Made by a program: the position numbers and the translations under genes. Shown in pieces: positions 16,546 through 29,064 of a stretch of DNA of 64,000 bases. This DNA is from Nodosilinea sp. E11 (GTDB lineage: Bacteria; Cyanobacteriota; Cyanobacteriia; Phormidesmidales; Phormidesmidaceae), in the NCBI RefSeq assembly GCF_032813545.1, contig NZ_CP136520.1, forward strand, positions 3,838,001-3,902,000. The letters run 5' to 3'. Every line of letters starts with the position of its first letter. Within the stretch, counting starts at the first letter, position 1. The notes beneath the pieces are model-generated. The model worked only from the letters and a program-made list of their open reading frames with translations. It ran no database searches and was not told where the DNA came from.

Positions 16546-17601
16546 CTAGTTCATATCAGATAGACGAATGCGAGGATCGACAAAACTGAGGGCCAAATCG
16601 GCCAGCAAATTGCCAATAATTAGCATCACCGCCCCCATCATCAGGCTGGCCATGACCAGATACAAGTCTTGGGCCTGCACCGCTTCAAGAATTAGCTTTC
16701 CTAGGCCAGGCCAGTTGAAGTAAGTCTCGGTGATAAACGCGCCCCCCAGCAGGCTGGCAAACTCAAACCCCAGCAGAGTAATGAGGGGGTTGACGGCGTT
16801 TCTCAGGGCGTGAATGTACACCACTCGATTCTCAGACAGCCCTTTAGCACGGGCGGTTTGAATGTAATTTTGCCGCAGCACATCCAGTAGCTGACCTCGG
16901 GTAATGCGCTGAAGCCCGGCAAAGCTAGTAATGCTCAGGGCCAAGGTTGGCAAAATTAGGTGCCAGCCCACATCGAGAATGCGGCCAAACCAGTTGAGGT
17001 CATCGTGGATGATGCTGGTACGTCCGCCGATGGGGAACAGCGGGGCAACGCTCTGGGCAAAAAACAGCAGCAACAGGCCGGTAACAATGGTAGGCATGCC
17101 CTGGCCCATGTAGCTCATCACCCGCAGGGCTTTGTCGAGAAAGCGATTTTGATTGACGGCTCCGATCACACCCATGGGTAGCGCAATGACCCAGGTTACG
17201 ACGATCGCGGCAAAGGAGAGGAGCAGCGTGTTGGGCACTCGCTCCCATAGCAGGTCGACCACCGGGCGCTGGTAGGCAAAACTCAGGCCGAAGTTTCCCC
17301 GAAACAGAGCTTGGTAGAGCCAGTTCAGGTACTGCCGCCACACCGGTTGGTCGAGCCCAAACTGCGCCTCAAGCTGGGCCAGGGTCTCGGGTGAGAACTG
17401 GGGACTTTGACGATATTGGTCGAGAAAATTTCCCGGTGCCAGCTGAATCACGAAAAAGCTCAGGGCGGATGCCAACAACAGGGTCAAGGCCGCCTGCAAG
17501 ATGCGCTTGACCACGTAGAGCACGGTTTCGCTGGTGGCAAAGGCTACCAGACGATCCCAAGGGCTAGTTTGCAGGCGGCGGGGAGTAGAAGACTGAGCCA
17601 T
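16546..17601 (-). CDS. ABC transporter permease, OppB/DppB type
   Basis: A 351-residue inner-membrane permease of the peptide/nickel class. Six or so membrane helices; the family blocks LNWLYQALFRGNFGLSFAYQ, PNTLLLSFAAIVVTW and the cytoplasmic EAA loop YIQTARAKGLSENRVVYIHALRNA (last part) are clear, ending LIGNLLADLALSFVDPRIR. Such proteins work as heterodimers with an OppC-type permease, two ATPases and a binding protein, none of which is in the window, so the rest of the transporter is encoded elsewhere. Substrate unknown: peptides, nickel or opines are all possible. Confidence 0.93.
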   Translation of the reverse strand: MAQSSTPRRLQTSPWDRLVAFATSETVLYVVKRILQAALTLLLASALSFFVIQLAPGNFLDQYRQSPQFSPETLAQLEAQFGLDQPVWRQYLNWLYQALFRGNFGLSFAYQRPVVDLLWERVPNTLLLSFAAIVVTWVIALPMGVIGAVNQNRFLDKALRVMSYMGQGMPTIVTGLLLLFFAQSVAPLFPIGGRTSIIHDDLNWFGRILDVGWHLILPTLALSITSFAGLQRITRGQLLDVLRQNYIQTARAKGLSENRVVYIHALRNAVNPLITLLGFEFASLLGGAFITETYFNWPGLGKLILEAVQAQDLYLVMASLMMGAVMLIIGNLLADLALSFVDPRIRLSDMN

Positions 17602-17912
17602 CCCGAGTGACAGAGGTAAAGGGTTATCTGTGGTGATTCTAAACCAATCGGGCCTAAACCTCGGTCGATGACTAGCCGCCTAAGCATTGCTATCTGTTAA
17701 CCCTCGCCTCAATTGCTGCCGTGATTGCAACGTTAGATTGCTGAACTGGCCTGACTGAGGTGTCCATGATCTTTGATAACTACATCCCCTGCAATGCTCC
17801 TGTCTCCTGAGCTTGGTTGCCGATGGCTGTGCGCCGCGATCGCCAGATCGCAAACTGGCTCTAGAGCTTCAGCTTTAACCCGGAGCAGGATTTTTCCCTT
17901 TAGGACTTGCCC
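17602..17912. other. divergent intergenic region permease / PTS gene
   Basis: 311 bp. No consensus promoter or operator was recognised. TAGGA at 17901-17905 is the ribosome site for the downstream gene. No ORF. Confidence 0.5.
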
Positions 17913-20489
<2,577 letters not shown>

Positions 20490-20509
20490 CGACCCTAGAG
20501 GAAAGATGG

Positions 20510-20574
20510 GTAGGGTGCATGGGCGGGCAGGAGATCCCACCCCGACCCATTTCCGATCGCCGAATGCACCCTAC
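20510..20574. repeat. inverted repeat between the two PTS genes
   Basis: GTAGGGTGCAT (20510-20520) and ATGCACCCTAC (20564-20574) pair perfectly across a 43-nt loop. The same TAGGGTGCA/TGCACCCTA theme recurs near 44601-44628, so it belongs to a dispersed palindrome family and may act as a weak terminator or mRNA processing site within the operon. Confidence 0.6.
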
Positions 20575-20600
20575 GGATCTACTGGTTAATTTCACCACCC

Positions 20601-20649
20601 TTCACCCTTCACCCTTCACCCTTCACCCTTCACCCTTCACCCTTCACCC
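20601..20649. repeat. heptanucleotide tandem repeat (TTCACCC)x7
   Basis: Seven perfect copies of TTCACCC just 13 bp upstream of the ptsG-like ATG. This matches the short tandemly repeated repetitive (STRR) heptamers known from filamentous cyanobacteria. It lies in the leader, so copy-number change could alter translation but not frame. Confidence 0.9.
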
Positions 20650-20662
20650 TCTACCTCCAACC

Positions 20663-22516
20663 ATGAACATCAAAGCAACCTGGGACAAGGCCTTTGGGCT
20701 GCTGCAAAAAATGGGAAAATCCCTCATGCTGCCAGTGTCGGTGCTGCCAGTGGCAGGGTTGCTGCTAGGCCTGGGCAGTGCCCGGCTGATCGAGCTTCAG
20801 CAGCTAGAACAGGGCTTGCTCGCCGACTCCAAGTTTTGGTGGCTGCCGGAGTGGCTGGCTACGATCATGAAAAATTCGGGGGATGCCATCTTTGCCAGTC
20901 TGCCGCTGATTTTTGCGATCGCCGTCGCGATCGGCTACACCGGCAACGACGGGGTCTCGGCCCTAGCCGCCACTGTAGGGCTGATGGTATTTTTGGCTAC
21001 CCTGGGCACGGTCGCTCTGGGCTTGGGCCTCGACACTAAGGTGGTGCTGGGCATTCCCACCCTCGATACGGGGGTTTTTGGCGGTTTGATCATGGGCTGT
21101 GTCGCGGCCTACCTATTCAACAAGTTCTTTCGCATTAGCCTGCCGCGCTACCTAGGGTTCTTCGCGGGCAAGCGGTTTGTGCCGATTATTACCGCCTTTG
21201 CAGCGATTCTTACCGGCCTGGTGATGAGCGTGATCTGGCCGCCGATTCAGCTGGGCATCGACTCTTTTGCCAACGCGGCAGCCACGGGCGACAACGTGTC
21301 GCTAACAGTAGCGATCTACGGCTTCATTGAGCGCCTGCTGATTCCCTTTGGCCTTCACCACGTATGGAATGTGCCGTTTTTCTTTCAGATCGGCAGCTTT
21401 AACGATCCGATTACTGGGGAGGTGGTGCGGGGTGATATTGCTCGCTTTTTTGCGGGCGACCCCACAGCAGGAATTTTGGGCGGGGCCTATTGGTTTAAGA
21501 TGTTTGGCCTGCCAGCGGCGGCGATCGCCATTTGGCACAGCGCCAAACCCAAAAACCGTAAGCAGGTGGGCGGTCTCATGATCTCCGGTGCCCTGACGTC
21601 TTTTTTGACCGGCATCACTGAGCCGATCGAGTTTTCTTTTCTGTTTGTTGCTCCGCAGCTATTTGCCATCCATGCGGTGCTAGCGGGGTTTGCCGATTGG
21701 CTGTTTGTCACCCTGGGCGGGCGCATGGGCTTTACCTTTTCCCATGGGCTGATTGACTTCGTTCTGTTCAACAGTCTAGGGACGAGGGTTTGGCTGATTC
21801 CGGCCCTAGCTCCGGCTTTCGTCGCGCTGTATTACTTCATCTTTCGCTTTGCTATTCACCGCTTTAATCTGCTAACCCCAGGCCGCGAAGACAGTGAGGT
21901 AGATGATCAGGCAACTGTTGCCCTTACCGGTGACAAAGCTGCTATGGCCAAAGCCCTAGTTCTTGCCTTTGGCGGGCGCAGCAACATTAAAAACCTTGAT
22001 GCTTGCATTACGCGCCTGCGCATTACGGTGGATGACATGGCCAAGGTCAATGTGCCCCGGCTCAAGGCCTTAGGTGCCTCTGGGGTGTTGCAAATGGGGC
22101 AAAATGCCCAGGCTATCTTTGGCCCCCAGTCTGACAACCTCAAGACCGATATGGCCGATTATCTCAAAACGGCTGGTCCCGAAGCAGATGCCGTAGAGGT
22201 GCCTACCGAGAGTCTAGAAGACGAAGCGGCTCCCGATCTAGCCCAGATTCCTTCTGACCCCGACGCTGCTGAGAAATCTGAGGCGATGATTCTAGCCCTG
22301 GGTGGGGCCGACAATATTCGCACTGTGGACCCTGTTGCCCTGACCCGACTGCGGGTGGAGTTGACCAATCCCACTATCGTTGATGAAACAGCGCTTCAGA
22401 CGGTGGGCGTTCAGGGCATTATGCGATTGCGTGAGGATGTGCTGCACCTAGTAACGGGCCTCAACGCTGAACAGTACGCAGCCGAAATCGCCAAGCGACT
22501 GGAAATCAAGGTGTAG
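20663..22516 (+). CDS. ptsG: PTS glucose/GlcNAc-class EIICB with an extra cysteine-less EIIB domain
   Basis: A 617-residue membrane transporter that imports and phosphorylates a hexose. Residues 1-400 are EIIC of the glucose family; blocks such as [52 protein letters not shown] and [10 protein letters not shown] are closer in wording to PtsG than to NagE. EIIB follows with the phosphorylated Cys in [13 protein letters not shown] (about C447). A second EIIB-like domain (about 530-617) has [13 protein letters not shown] where the Cys should be, so it cannot carry phosphate. The frame is open upstream through the heptamer tract, but ATG 20663 begins the conserved sequence. EIIA, HPr and EI come from the gene 173 bp upstream. 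Glucose is favoured by motif, GlcNAc is possible given nagA in the window. Confidence 0.9.
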   Translation: MNIKATWDKAFGLLQKMGKSLMLPVSVLPVAGLLLGLGSARLIELQQLEQGLLADSKFWWLPEWLATIMKNSGDAIFASLPLIFAIAVAIGYTGNDGVSALAATVGLMVFLATLGTVALGLGLDTKVVLGIPTLDTGVFGGLIMGCVAAYLFNKFFRISLPRYLGFFAGKRFVPIITAFAAILTGLVMSVIWPPIQLGIDSFANAAATGDNVSLTVAIYGFIERLLIPFGLHHVWNVPFFFQIGSFNDPITGEVVRGDIARFFAGDPTAGILGGAYWFKMFGLPAAAIAIWHSAKPKNRKQVGGLMISGALTSFLTGITEPIEFSFLFVAPQLFAIHAVLAGFADWLFVTLGGRMGFTFSHGLIDFVLFNSLGTRVWLIPALAPAFVALYYFIFRFAIHRFNLLTPGREDSEVDDQATVALTGDKAAMAKALVLAFGGRSNIKNLDACITRLRITVDDMAKVNVPRLKALGASGVLQMGQNAQAIFGPQSDNLKTDMADYLKTAGPEADAVEVPTESLEDEAAPDLAQIPSDPDAAEKSEAMILALGGADNIRTVDPVALTRLRVELTNPTIVDETALQTVGVQGIMRLREDVLHLVTGLNAEQYAAEIAKRLEIKV

Positions 22517-22657
22517 CGCCGTGTAGCAAGTGGGCGAGCGGGTTTTGACGGGCGACTTAAGACATTTTTCCTAAGAATGCTTGAACGTTCGAACGTTTTT
22601 AGGGTTTTTGGATGTCCTAACCTAAGTGACTCTGGCTATCCCTGTGCGATCGCAGCT

Positions 22658-23920
22658 TCAACCAGAGTCTTTAACGCTGAAGCTGCTGGGCCTGAGCAGA
22701 GTGGTGGCGATCGCCATGCCCACCACCGCTAGCCCCGCCATGGGATAAAAGGCGTAGGTATAGCTGCCAAACCAGTCGCGAATTTGACCGGCGCTGAGGG
22801 TGCCGATTAAAGCCCCCACCCCGTAGGCGGTAAACACAATGCCGTAGTTTTGGGCGTATTGGTCGGGGTTAAACAGGCGGAGGGTAAGGGCGGGGGCCAT
22901 GGCCAGCCAGCCCCCCAGGCAAAACCAAAACAGGCAAAAGGCTACCAGGTAGGTGACCACCTGGCCCGGCCCGGCATTGGCCATCAGAATGCAGGCGATG
23001 ATGATCAAACTGTAGGAGGCGATCGCTATGTGGTGGGGCCGAAAGCGATCGCTCAGCCAGCCAAACAGCGGTCGGCTGAGCCCATTGAACAGGGCAAACA
23101 GGGCTACACTGCTGGCTGCCAGGGCGGGGTCGAGCTGAATAATTTCTTCTCCCACCGGGCTGGAGATGCCGATGGCACTCAGTCCCACCAGCGCCCCAAT
23201 GGCGTAGCAGATCCACAGCCCGTAGAAGGTGCGGTTGCCCAGCAGTCGGGTGGGGTAGCGCTGGGGGGTAACGCTGTCGTCCTGGGGTCGCAGATCCAAG
23301 GTGGGTTGCCAGTCGCGGGGTGGAAACTTGAGGGTAGTGGCGATCGCCAAAATCACCGCCGTAAACACCAGTCCCAAAATGCGCAGCGTTAGCCGCACCC
23401 CAACCTCTGCGATCAATCCGTTGGCCAGGGGGGCCGTCACCAGGGGCGACAGGCCAAAGCCAACAATGGTGGCCCCTACCGCTAGCCCTTTGCGCTCAGG
23501 AAACCACCGGGCCACTACCGCCATCGGCACGCCGTAGGTAATGCCCACCCCGGTGCCCGCTACTACCCCGTAGGCCAGAGTCAAGGTGCCAATCTGGGTG
23601 GCAAAACTGGCCAAGACATAGCCTACCCCTACCACCACCCCACCCAAGGCCGCTACCAGTCGAGGCCCTAGGCGAGGGATATAAAAACCGGCGATCGGCA
23701 TCAGCGCCGCGTAGAACACCAGGGCCACGGTATAGGGCAGTAGGCTTTCGGTCGCACTAATGCCCAGATCGGCCTCTAGGGGTTTTCTAAAAATGCTCCA
23801 GGCGTACAGGGTGCCCAAACAGAGCAGCACCGCAATGCCCAAGGGAATGAGTAGCCAGCGACCCCGCTCAGCGGGGAGTCCAAACAGGGTCAGGGCTGGG
23901 CCAGGGGAGGTAATAGCCAT
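22658..23920 (-). CDS. MFS transporter, oxalate/formate antiporter-like (OFA) family
   Basis: A 420-residue major-facilitator carrier with 12 predicted membrane helices. The OFA/monocarboxylate signature is seen in LGTLYAWSIFRKPLEADLG at the first helix and in the loop ARWFPERKGLAVG; the half-way loop has LSDRFRPHH. Substrate is likely a small organic acid, but this cannot be read. The open frame continues to 23995; the ATG at 23920 begins just ahead of the conserved part. It lies next to, but convergent with, the PTS gene and so is not in that operon. Confidence 0.88.
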   Translation of the reverse strand: MAITSPGPALTLFGLPAERGRWLLIPLGIAVLLCLGTLYAWSIFRKPLEADLGISATESLLPYTVALVFYAALMPIAGFYIPRLGPRLVAALGGVVVGVGYVLASFATQIGTLTLAYGVVAGTGVGITYGVPMAVVARWFPERKGLAVGATIVGFGLSPLVTAPLANGLIAEVGVRLTLRILGLVFTAVILAIATTLKFPPRDWQPTLDLRPQDDSVTPQRYPTRLLGNRTFYGLWICYAIGALVGLSAIGISSPVGEEIIQLDPALAASSVALFALFNGLSRPLFGWLSDRFRPHHIAIASYSLIIIACILMANAGPGQVVTYLVAFCLFWFCLGGWLAMAPALTLRLFNPDQYAQNYGIVFTAYGVGALIGTLSAGQIRDWFGSYTYAFYPMAGLAVVGMAIATTLLRPSSFSVKDSG

Positions 23921-24010
23921 GGGAGCAATCGGTAATGGCGGGATACGCTGCCCCCGGTTGCCCAAGGGGTGCAGCACAGTGGCAATGCATTGCAAACATC
24001 ATGTTGCAAA

Positions 24011-24143
24011 TATAGCTATAGCCAATCAAGTTAGGACAAAGCCGTTATTCCCGCGTGGGGTGGGAATCCACTAGCCCGTCATTGCTCTCGAATGGATTCC
24101 CGTTTCCACGAGAATGACAGGTAGGGATCGTTGCCAGCAAAAC
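24011..24143. repeat. MITE-like palindromic element, copy B
   Basis: Begins TATAGCTATAGCC and matches copy A (3600-3758) over about 130 bp, including GGACAAAGCCGT, GTGGGAATCCACTAGCCCGT, TTGCTCTCGAATGGATTCCCG (first 20 shown as TTGCTCTCGAATGGATTCCC) and GGGATCGTTGC. The right inverted end of copy A is missing here, so this copy is truncated on that side. Confidence 0.7.
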
Positions 24144-24235
24144 GGGCATCAGGATCAATCGGTTTACATCAATCAGGCCACGTTTGCAGTAGTTCCCCTC
24201 GCCTGAGGGTTTCTCGCTCGCCGTTAGACACAAAA

Positions 24236-24261
24236 AACCCCAGCCGTCCAAAGCTGGGGTT
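24236..24261 (-). terminator. rho-independent terminator
   Basis: Arms AACCCCAGC and GCTGGGGTT, 8-nt loop; on the minus strand the stem is followed by TTTTTTG. It ends transcripts coming from the cry side, 280 bp after the cry stop. Confidence 0.8.
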
Positions 24262-24543
24262 ATTCAGTAAATGGCTGATTCAACGATGTGATTTAAGGGT
24301 TTGATTTAACGGTTTAATTTATGAAAATGCGTTAGTGTCAGCACTGCCGACGCAACTGAGCTTTTCAGCAGAACATCCTCATATAAGGATGAAACCATAA
24401 AGCCTAATCAGCAAACTATGACATTGTTAACACTGCATAAAATGTATGGTAGCTTAACATCGCCCGCCGTTACATAGACTACGGTTAAGCAATTTCGTAA
24501 AATAATGTTGTCGGGTGCCCGATCGCAGATAGCGCGATCGCCC

Positions 24544-26001
24544 TTAGCGAATTTCCCGAGCAGCCTGGTAAATTTTTTCATTGGCCGCCACTGACTTTTG
24601 CAGGTCCACTATCGGGTGCGGGTAGTCAACCCCGATAGTGATCCCAAAGCGCTTTTGCTCCACCGGCTGTAGCTTCCAGGGGGCATGCACTTTGGCGGCA
24701 GGAATCTCGCGCAGCTCGGGCAGCCAGTGTTTTACATAGAGGCCGTTGGGGTCGTAATCCTTTGATTGCTTAGGAATGTTGAAGTAGCGAAAGCCACGCG
24801 CGTCGTTGCCTACCCCAGCGGTGTAGTTCCAATTGCCATAATTGCTGCACGGGTCGTAGTCAATCAGCAGTGACTCAAACCACTCGGCCCCCATGCGCCA
24901 GTCAATGCCCAGGTTTTTGGTCAAAAAACTGGCCACATTTTGCCGCCCCCGATTTGACATAAACCCAGAGTGGGCCAGCTCCCGCATATTCGCATCCACC
25001 AGTGGAAAGCCAGTGGCACCGTTGCGCCAGGCGTCGAAGCGCGCCCAATCTTGCTGCCAATCGATCAGCAACCCCCGCAGACCAGAGGGGTAAAATACGC
25101 GATCGCCGTGTTTGTCGCAGATGAAGCGAAAGTAGTCGCGCCACAGCAGTTCAAAAATCAGCCAGTAGGTCGAGTCGTTGCGGATGCGTTCGGCTTCATA
25201 GGTCTGCACTGTCTCATATACCTGGCGGGGCGACAGACAGCCCAGCGCCAGCCAGGCCGATAGTTTAGATGAATAGTCGGCCCCCACCATGCCGTTGCGA
25301 GTTTGTTTATAGGTTTTGAGGCAGTCGGCTTCCCAGACGTAGTGCTTGAGGCGGGCCAAGCCAGCGGTCTCGCCACCCGCAAAGGCGAGCACGGCGCGGC
25401 TGTCGGGGCTGGGAATAGCTAACCCCAAATCCGTCAGGGTGGGCAGGGTGCCAGGGTCCACCGTCGGCAGAGGGGGGAGCTGGGCCGGGGTGGGTAGAGC
25501 CCTATCGACAGTGCTGCGCTGCTCGACCTGCTTGCGAAACTGGGTAAACACCTCCGGCAGGCGGTCAATGCCAAAGGGCAGGTTATCAGGATGATAGAGG
25601 GTAGAGCCCCAATACACCGTTGCTTTGCAGCCCATGGTCGCCAGCTTAGCCTCCACCGCCTGCTCTACCCGCCGTTCCTCAGTAGTGACCTCTTCGTGCC
25701 AATAGACAGCCTCAACCTTGTGCGCCTTCACCAGGTCTGGAATGATCGCTTCGGGCTGGCCTACTCGCACCACCAGATCGCTGCCCCGGGCACGGAGCGA
25801 TCGCCGCAAATCGGCCACGCTTTCTAGTAAAAACTGCGCCCGGTAGGCCCCGGTCTTAGGAAATCCAAAGTTGGTTTGACCAAACTGACGCGGGTCAAAA
25901 CAGTAGAGCGGCAAAATGGGTTGTCCTACCCGCAACGCCTCATCCAGCGGCTGGTGATCGTGAAGGCGAAGGTCGTTGCGAAACCAGACGAGGGTGGGCA
26001 T
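24544..26001 (-). CDS. cry: cryptochrome DASH / photolyase-family flavoprotein
   Basis: A 485-residue FAD protein. N-terminal alpha/beta photolyase domain (TLVWFRNDLRLHDHQPLDEA) and C-terminal helical FAD domain. DASH-type wording is seen in NFGFPKTGAYRAQFLLESV, DYSSKLSAWLALGCLSPRQV, NDSTYWLIFELLWRDYFRF and NIPKQSKDYDPNG. Cry-DASH proteins repair cyclobutane dimers in single-stranded DNA and take part in blue-light signalling. The frame is open to 26166, but the ATG at 26001 starts the conserved MPTLVWFRNDLR. No MTHF synthase or partner nearby. Confidence 0.93.
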   Translation of the reverse strand: MPTLVWFRNDLRLHDHQPLDEALRVGQPILPLYCFDPRQFGQTNFGFPKTGAYRAQFLLESVADLRRSLRARGSDLVVRVGQPEAIIPDLVKAHKVEAVYWHEEVTTEERRVEQAVEAKLATMGCKATVYWGSTLYHPDNLPFGIDRLPEVFTQFRKQVEQRSTVDRALPTPAQLPPLPTVDPGTLPTLTDLGLAIPSPDSRAVLAFAGGETAGLARLKHYVWEADCLKTYKQTRNGMVGADYSSKLSAWLALGCLSPRQVYETVQTYEAERIRNDSTYWLIFELLWRDYFRFICDKHGDRVFYPSGLRGLLIDWQQDWARFDAWRNGATGFPLVDANMRELAHSGFMSNRGRQNVASFLTKNLGIDWRMGAEWFESLLIDYDPCSNYGNWNYTAGVGNDARGFRYFNIPKQSKDYDPNGLYVKHWLPELREIPAAKVHAPWKLQPVEQKRFGITIGVDYPHPIVDLQKSVAANEKIYQAAREIR

Positions 26002-26204
26002 GGGTGAATGAGTGGATGGGGAAGTCAGAAGGGTAGGGTGATGGGGATGGTGACCACGGGCTAGGGGCACTGGGCACCATCTGACGGTTATCCGCTGAGC
26101 GAAGGATTCGTTTATTAAGTATTCTAAAGAACTATCTAAACCAAAGCCACGTCTGGACTTGCCCAAGCTGGACTTGCTATTTACCCCCGTGCAGGAGATT
26201 CTTC

Positions 26205-26666
26205 ATGGCAATTAAAGTAGGCGACAGCGCCCCAGATTTTACGTTGCCCAACCAGGCTAATGAACCGGTTGCCCTCAGCAGTTTTCGGGGGCAAAAGGCC
26301 GTGGTGCTGTATTTCTACCCCAAAGATGACACCCCCGGCTGCACGGTAGAATCGTGCTCCTTTCGCGATAGTTACGAAGATTTTTTGGCGGCGGGTGCTG
26401 AGGTGATTGGCATCAGCAGCGACTCCCCCGACTCGCACCGGGCCTTTGCCAGTAAGCACAACCTGCCCTTTACCCTCGTGAGCGACAGCGGTTCAGCGGT
26501 GCGCAAGGCCTACGGGGTGCCTGCCACCCTCGGTCTGCTGCCGGGGCGAGTCACCTATGTGATCGACAAAGACGGCATTGTGCGGCATATTTTTAACTCT
26601 CAGTTCAACCCCAAGGGCCACGTTAACGAGGCCATGGGCATTCTTAAGGGTTTGCAAACCGCTTGA
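26205..26666 (+). CDS. bcp: peroxiredoxin, BCP/PrxQ type
   Basis: A 153-residue thiol peroxidase reducing H2O2 and organic peroxides. The active site [15 protein letters not shown] contains the peroxidatic Cys (about 46) and the resolving Cys five residues later, the layout of PrxQ. Other blocks: [32 protein letters not shown] and [23 protein letters not shown] precedes the ATG at a good distance. The next gene starts 12 bp downstream and is probably co-transcribed. Confidence 0.95.
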   Translation: MAIKVGDSAPDFTLPNQANEPVALSSFRGQKAVVLYFYPKDDTPGCTVESCSFRDSYEDFLAAGAEVIGISSDSPDSHRAFASKHNLPFTLVSDSGSAVRKAYGVPATLGLLPGRVTYVIDKDGIVRHIFNSQFNPKGHVNEAMGILKGLQTA

Positions 26667-26678
26667 TATGGACTTGAT

Positions 26679-27092
26679 ATGGAACTGAAGCCTGAACACT
26701 ACGAGTTGACGATCGCCCTATCAGCCATGGAGGCAGCGATGGCTGGCCTCTGGTACCCCAGCGAAAGCGATGCTCTCGTATCGCTGGTGATCTATGCCGA
26801 CCCCCTGCCCACCACCGAGGCCCTGGCCCAAAAACTGGCGGCTGGAGATGACAGCCTGCAAATTCAACCGGCTGAGGCCTTCTTTCGGCCTGTGCTCAAC
26901 AACCCCTACTGGGCCAGCGAACAGGGAGGGCACCTAGCCCAAAAATTTGCCAGTCTTCGAGATGTGCTAGAAACTCACCTGGAGGATCTTCACAGCATTC
27001 GCATCGGCACAGTAAATGTGACTCTGTACCTGCTGGGTCGGCACCCTAGCGGCTGCTATTTGGGCGTCTGCACCCACGTGACTGAGACCTAA
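26679..27092 (+). CDS. nuclease A inhibitor (NuiA)-like protein
   Basis: A 137-residue acidic protein resembling the Anabaena DNA/RNA nuclease inhibitor NuiA: an N-terminal helix then LWYPSESDALVSLVIY, a middle FFRPVLNNPYW and a C-terminal LHSIRIGTVNVTLYLLGR followed by CYLGVCT. Length and segment order fit the family. In Anabaena NuiA blocks the sugar-non-specific nuclease NucA; no nucA-like gene is in this window, so the partner is elsewhere or the role differs. It follows bcp closely and is ended by a hairpin at 27122-27147. Confidence 0.7.
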   Translation: MELKPEHYELTIALSAMEAAMAGLWYPSESDALVSLVIYADPLPTTEALAQKLAAGDDSLQIQPAEAFFRPVLNNPYWASEQGGHLAQKFASLRDVLETHLEDLHSIRIGTVNVTLYLLGRHPSGCYLGVCTHVTET

Positions 27093-27121
27093 CCCTCGCT
27101 AGGGCTAGGCTAAACAATAGT

Positions 27122-27147
27122 AAAGGCAGGTCAGGGGGCCTGCCTTT
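27122..27147 (+). terminator. hairpin terminator after the bcp operon
   Basis: AAAGGCAGG and CCTGCCTTT pair perfectly around TCAGGGGG-type loop; 30 bp after the stop. The T run is short (TTTGCC). Confidence 0.65.
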
Positions 27148-27239
27148 GCCATTGCAGATGCTCGTCTATCAACCTCAAATTGTGGTGGTCAGTCGGAGCA
27201 GATGACGGTAGCCTATCGGTAGCAACCGAGGCACAATCC

Positions 27240-28682
<1,443 letters not shown>

Positions 28683-29064
28683 ACCCTGCATTTTCTCACT
28701 GGTGCAGTAACTCCTACGAAATCCTGCCTGGCTACCCCTGGTTCCTCTGGGCGCATGCCATGCGCCCTACGGGTTGGCCTGTTGAGAATCCAGGGTGTGG
28801 AGTTTGAATTGGGTACTAGCCCTTTTTGCGGTGGCCGGAGGCGATAGAACACGCCTTCACTGCGTCAATTTTCTCTTCGGTTGCCTCGCTGCATTTTCCT
28901 AGGTCATACCTGCTTGCAGCGGGGGGCAGCGCCGGAGCCGGGGCAACTGCTGAGGGTCTGTTGTTACCGTTGGTAACAGGGCAAATTCTCTTGCAAAATC
29001 TTCCCCTTGCTTCTCAGTAGCTTGTGTTAGATTGGGCGTAATTTGCTGCTAGAACCAATATCAC
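28683..29064. other. intergenic region GH13 gene / ctp
   Basis: Holds copy 2 of the dispersed ~100-bp element. A stretch near 28970 contains the inverted repeat GTTACCGTTGGTAAC (28963-28977). No supported ORF. Confidence 0.5.
28713..28816 (-). repeat. dispersed ~100-bp palindromic element, copy 2
   Basis: Contains the perfect GGGCGCATG-C-CATGCGCCC palindrome at 28749-28767, preceded by AATCCTGCCTGGCTACCCCT and followed by TTTGAATTGGG. It aligns with copies at 8187-8290 (opposite strand) and 44481-44581 (same strand), and is the most diverged of the three. Confidence 0.6.

Larger units (their letters stand above)
23921..24543. other. intergenic region with palindromic element and terminator
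   Basis: About 620 bp: copy B of the MITE-like element (24011-24143), a minus-strand terminator (24236-24261) and an AT-rich stretch (24262-24500) with no ORF. The gap between the cry stop (24544) and the terminator could be a long 3' UTR or a separate small RNA. Confidence 0.5.

Noticed and set aside
20519-20662. Upstream extension of the ptsG frame through the heptamer repeats
   Set aside because: It would encode an LHPSPFT repeat from a tandem-repeat tract; conserved sequence starts only at 20663.
22583-22597. AACGTTCGAACGTT palindrome after ptsG as LexA-type operator
   Set aside because: Does not match the known cyanobacterial LexA site and lies between convergent gene ends.
24262-24543. 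Possible small RNA between cry and its terminator
   Set aside because: No recognisable Yfr, 6S or tmRNA sequence and no promoter could be placed; it may be only a 3' UTR.
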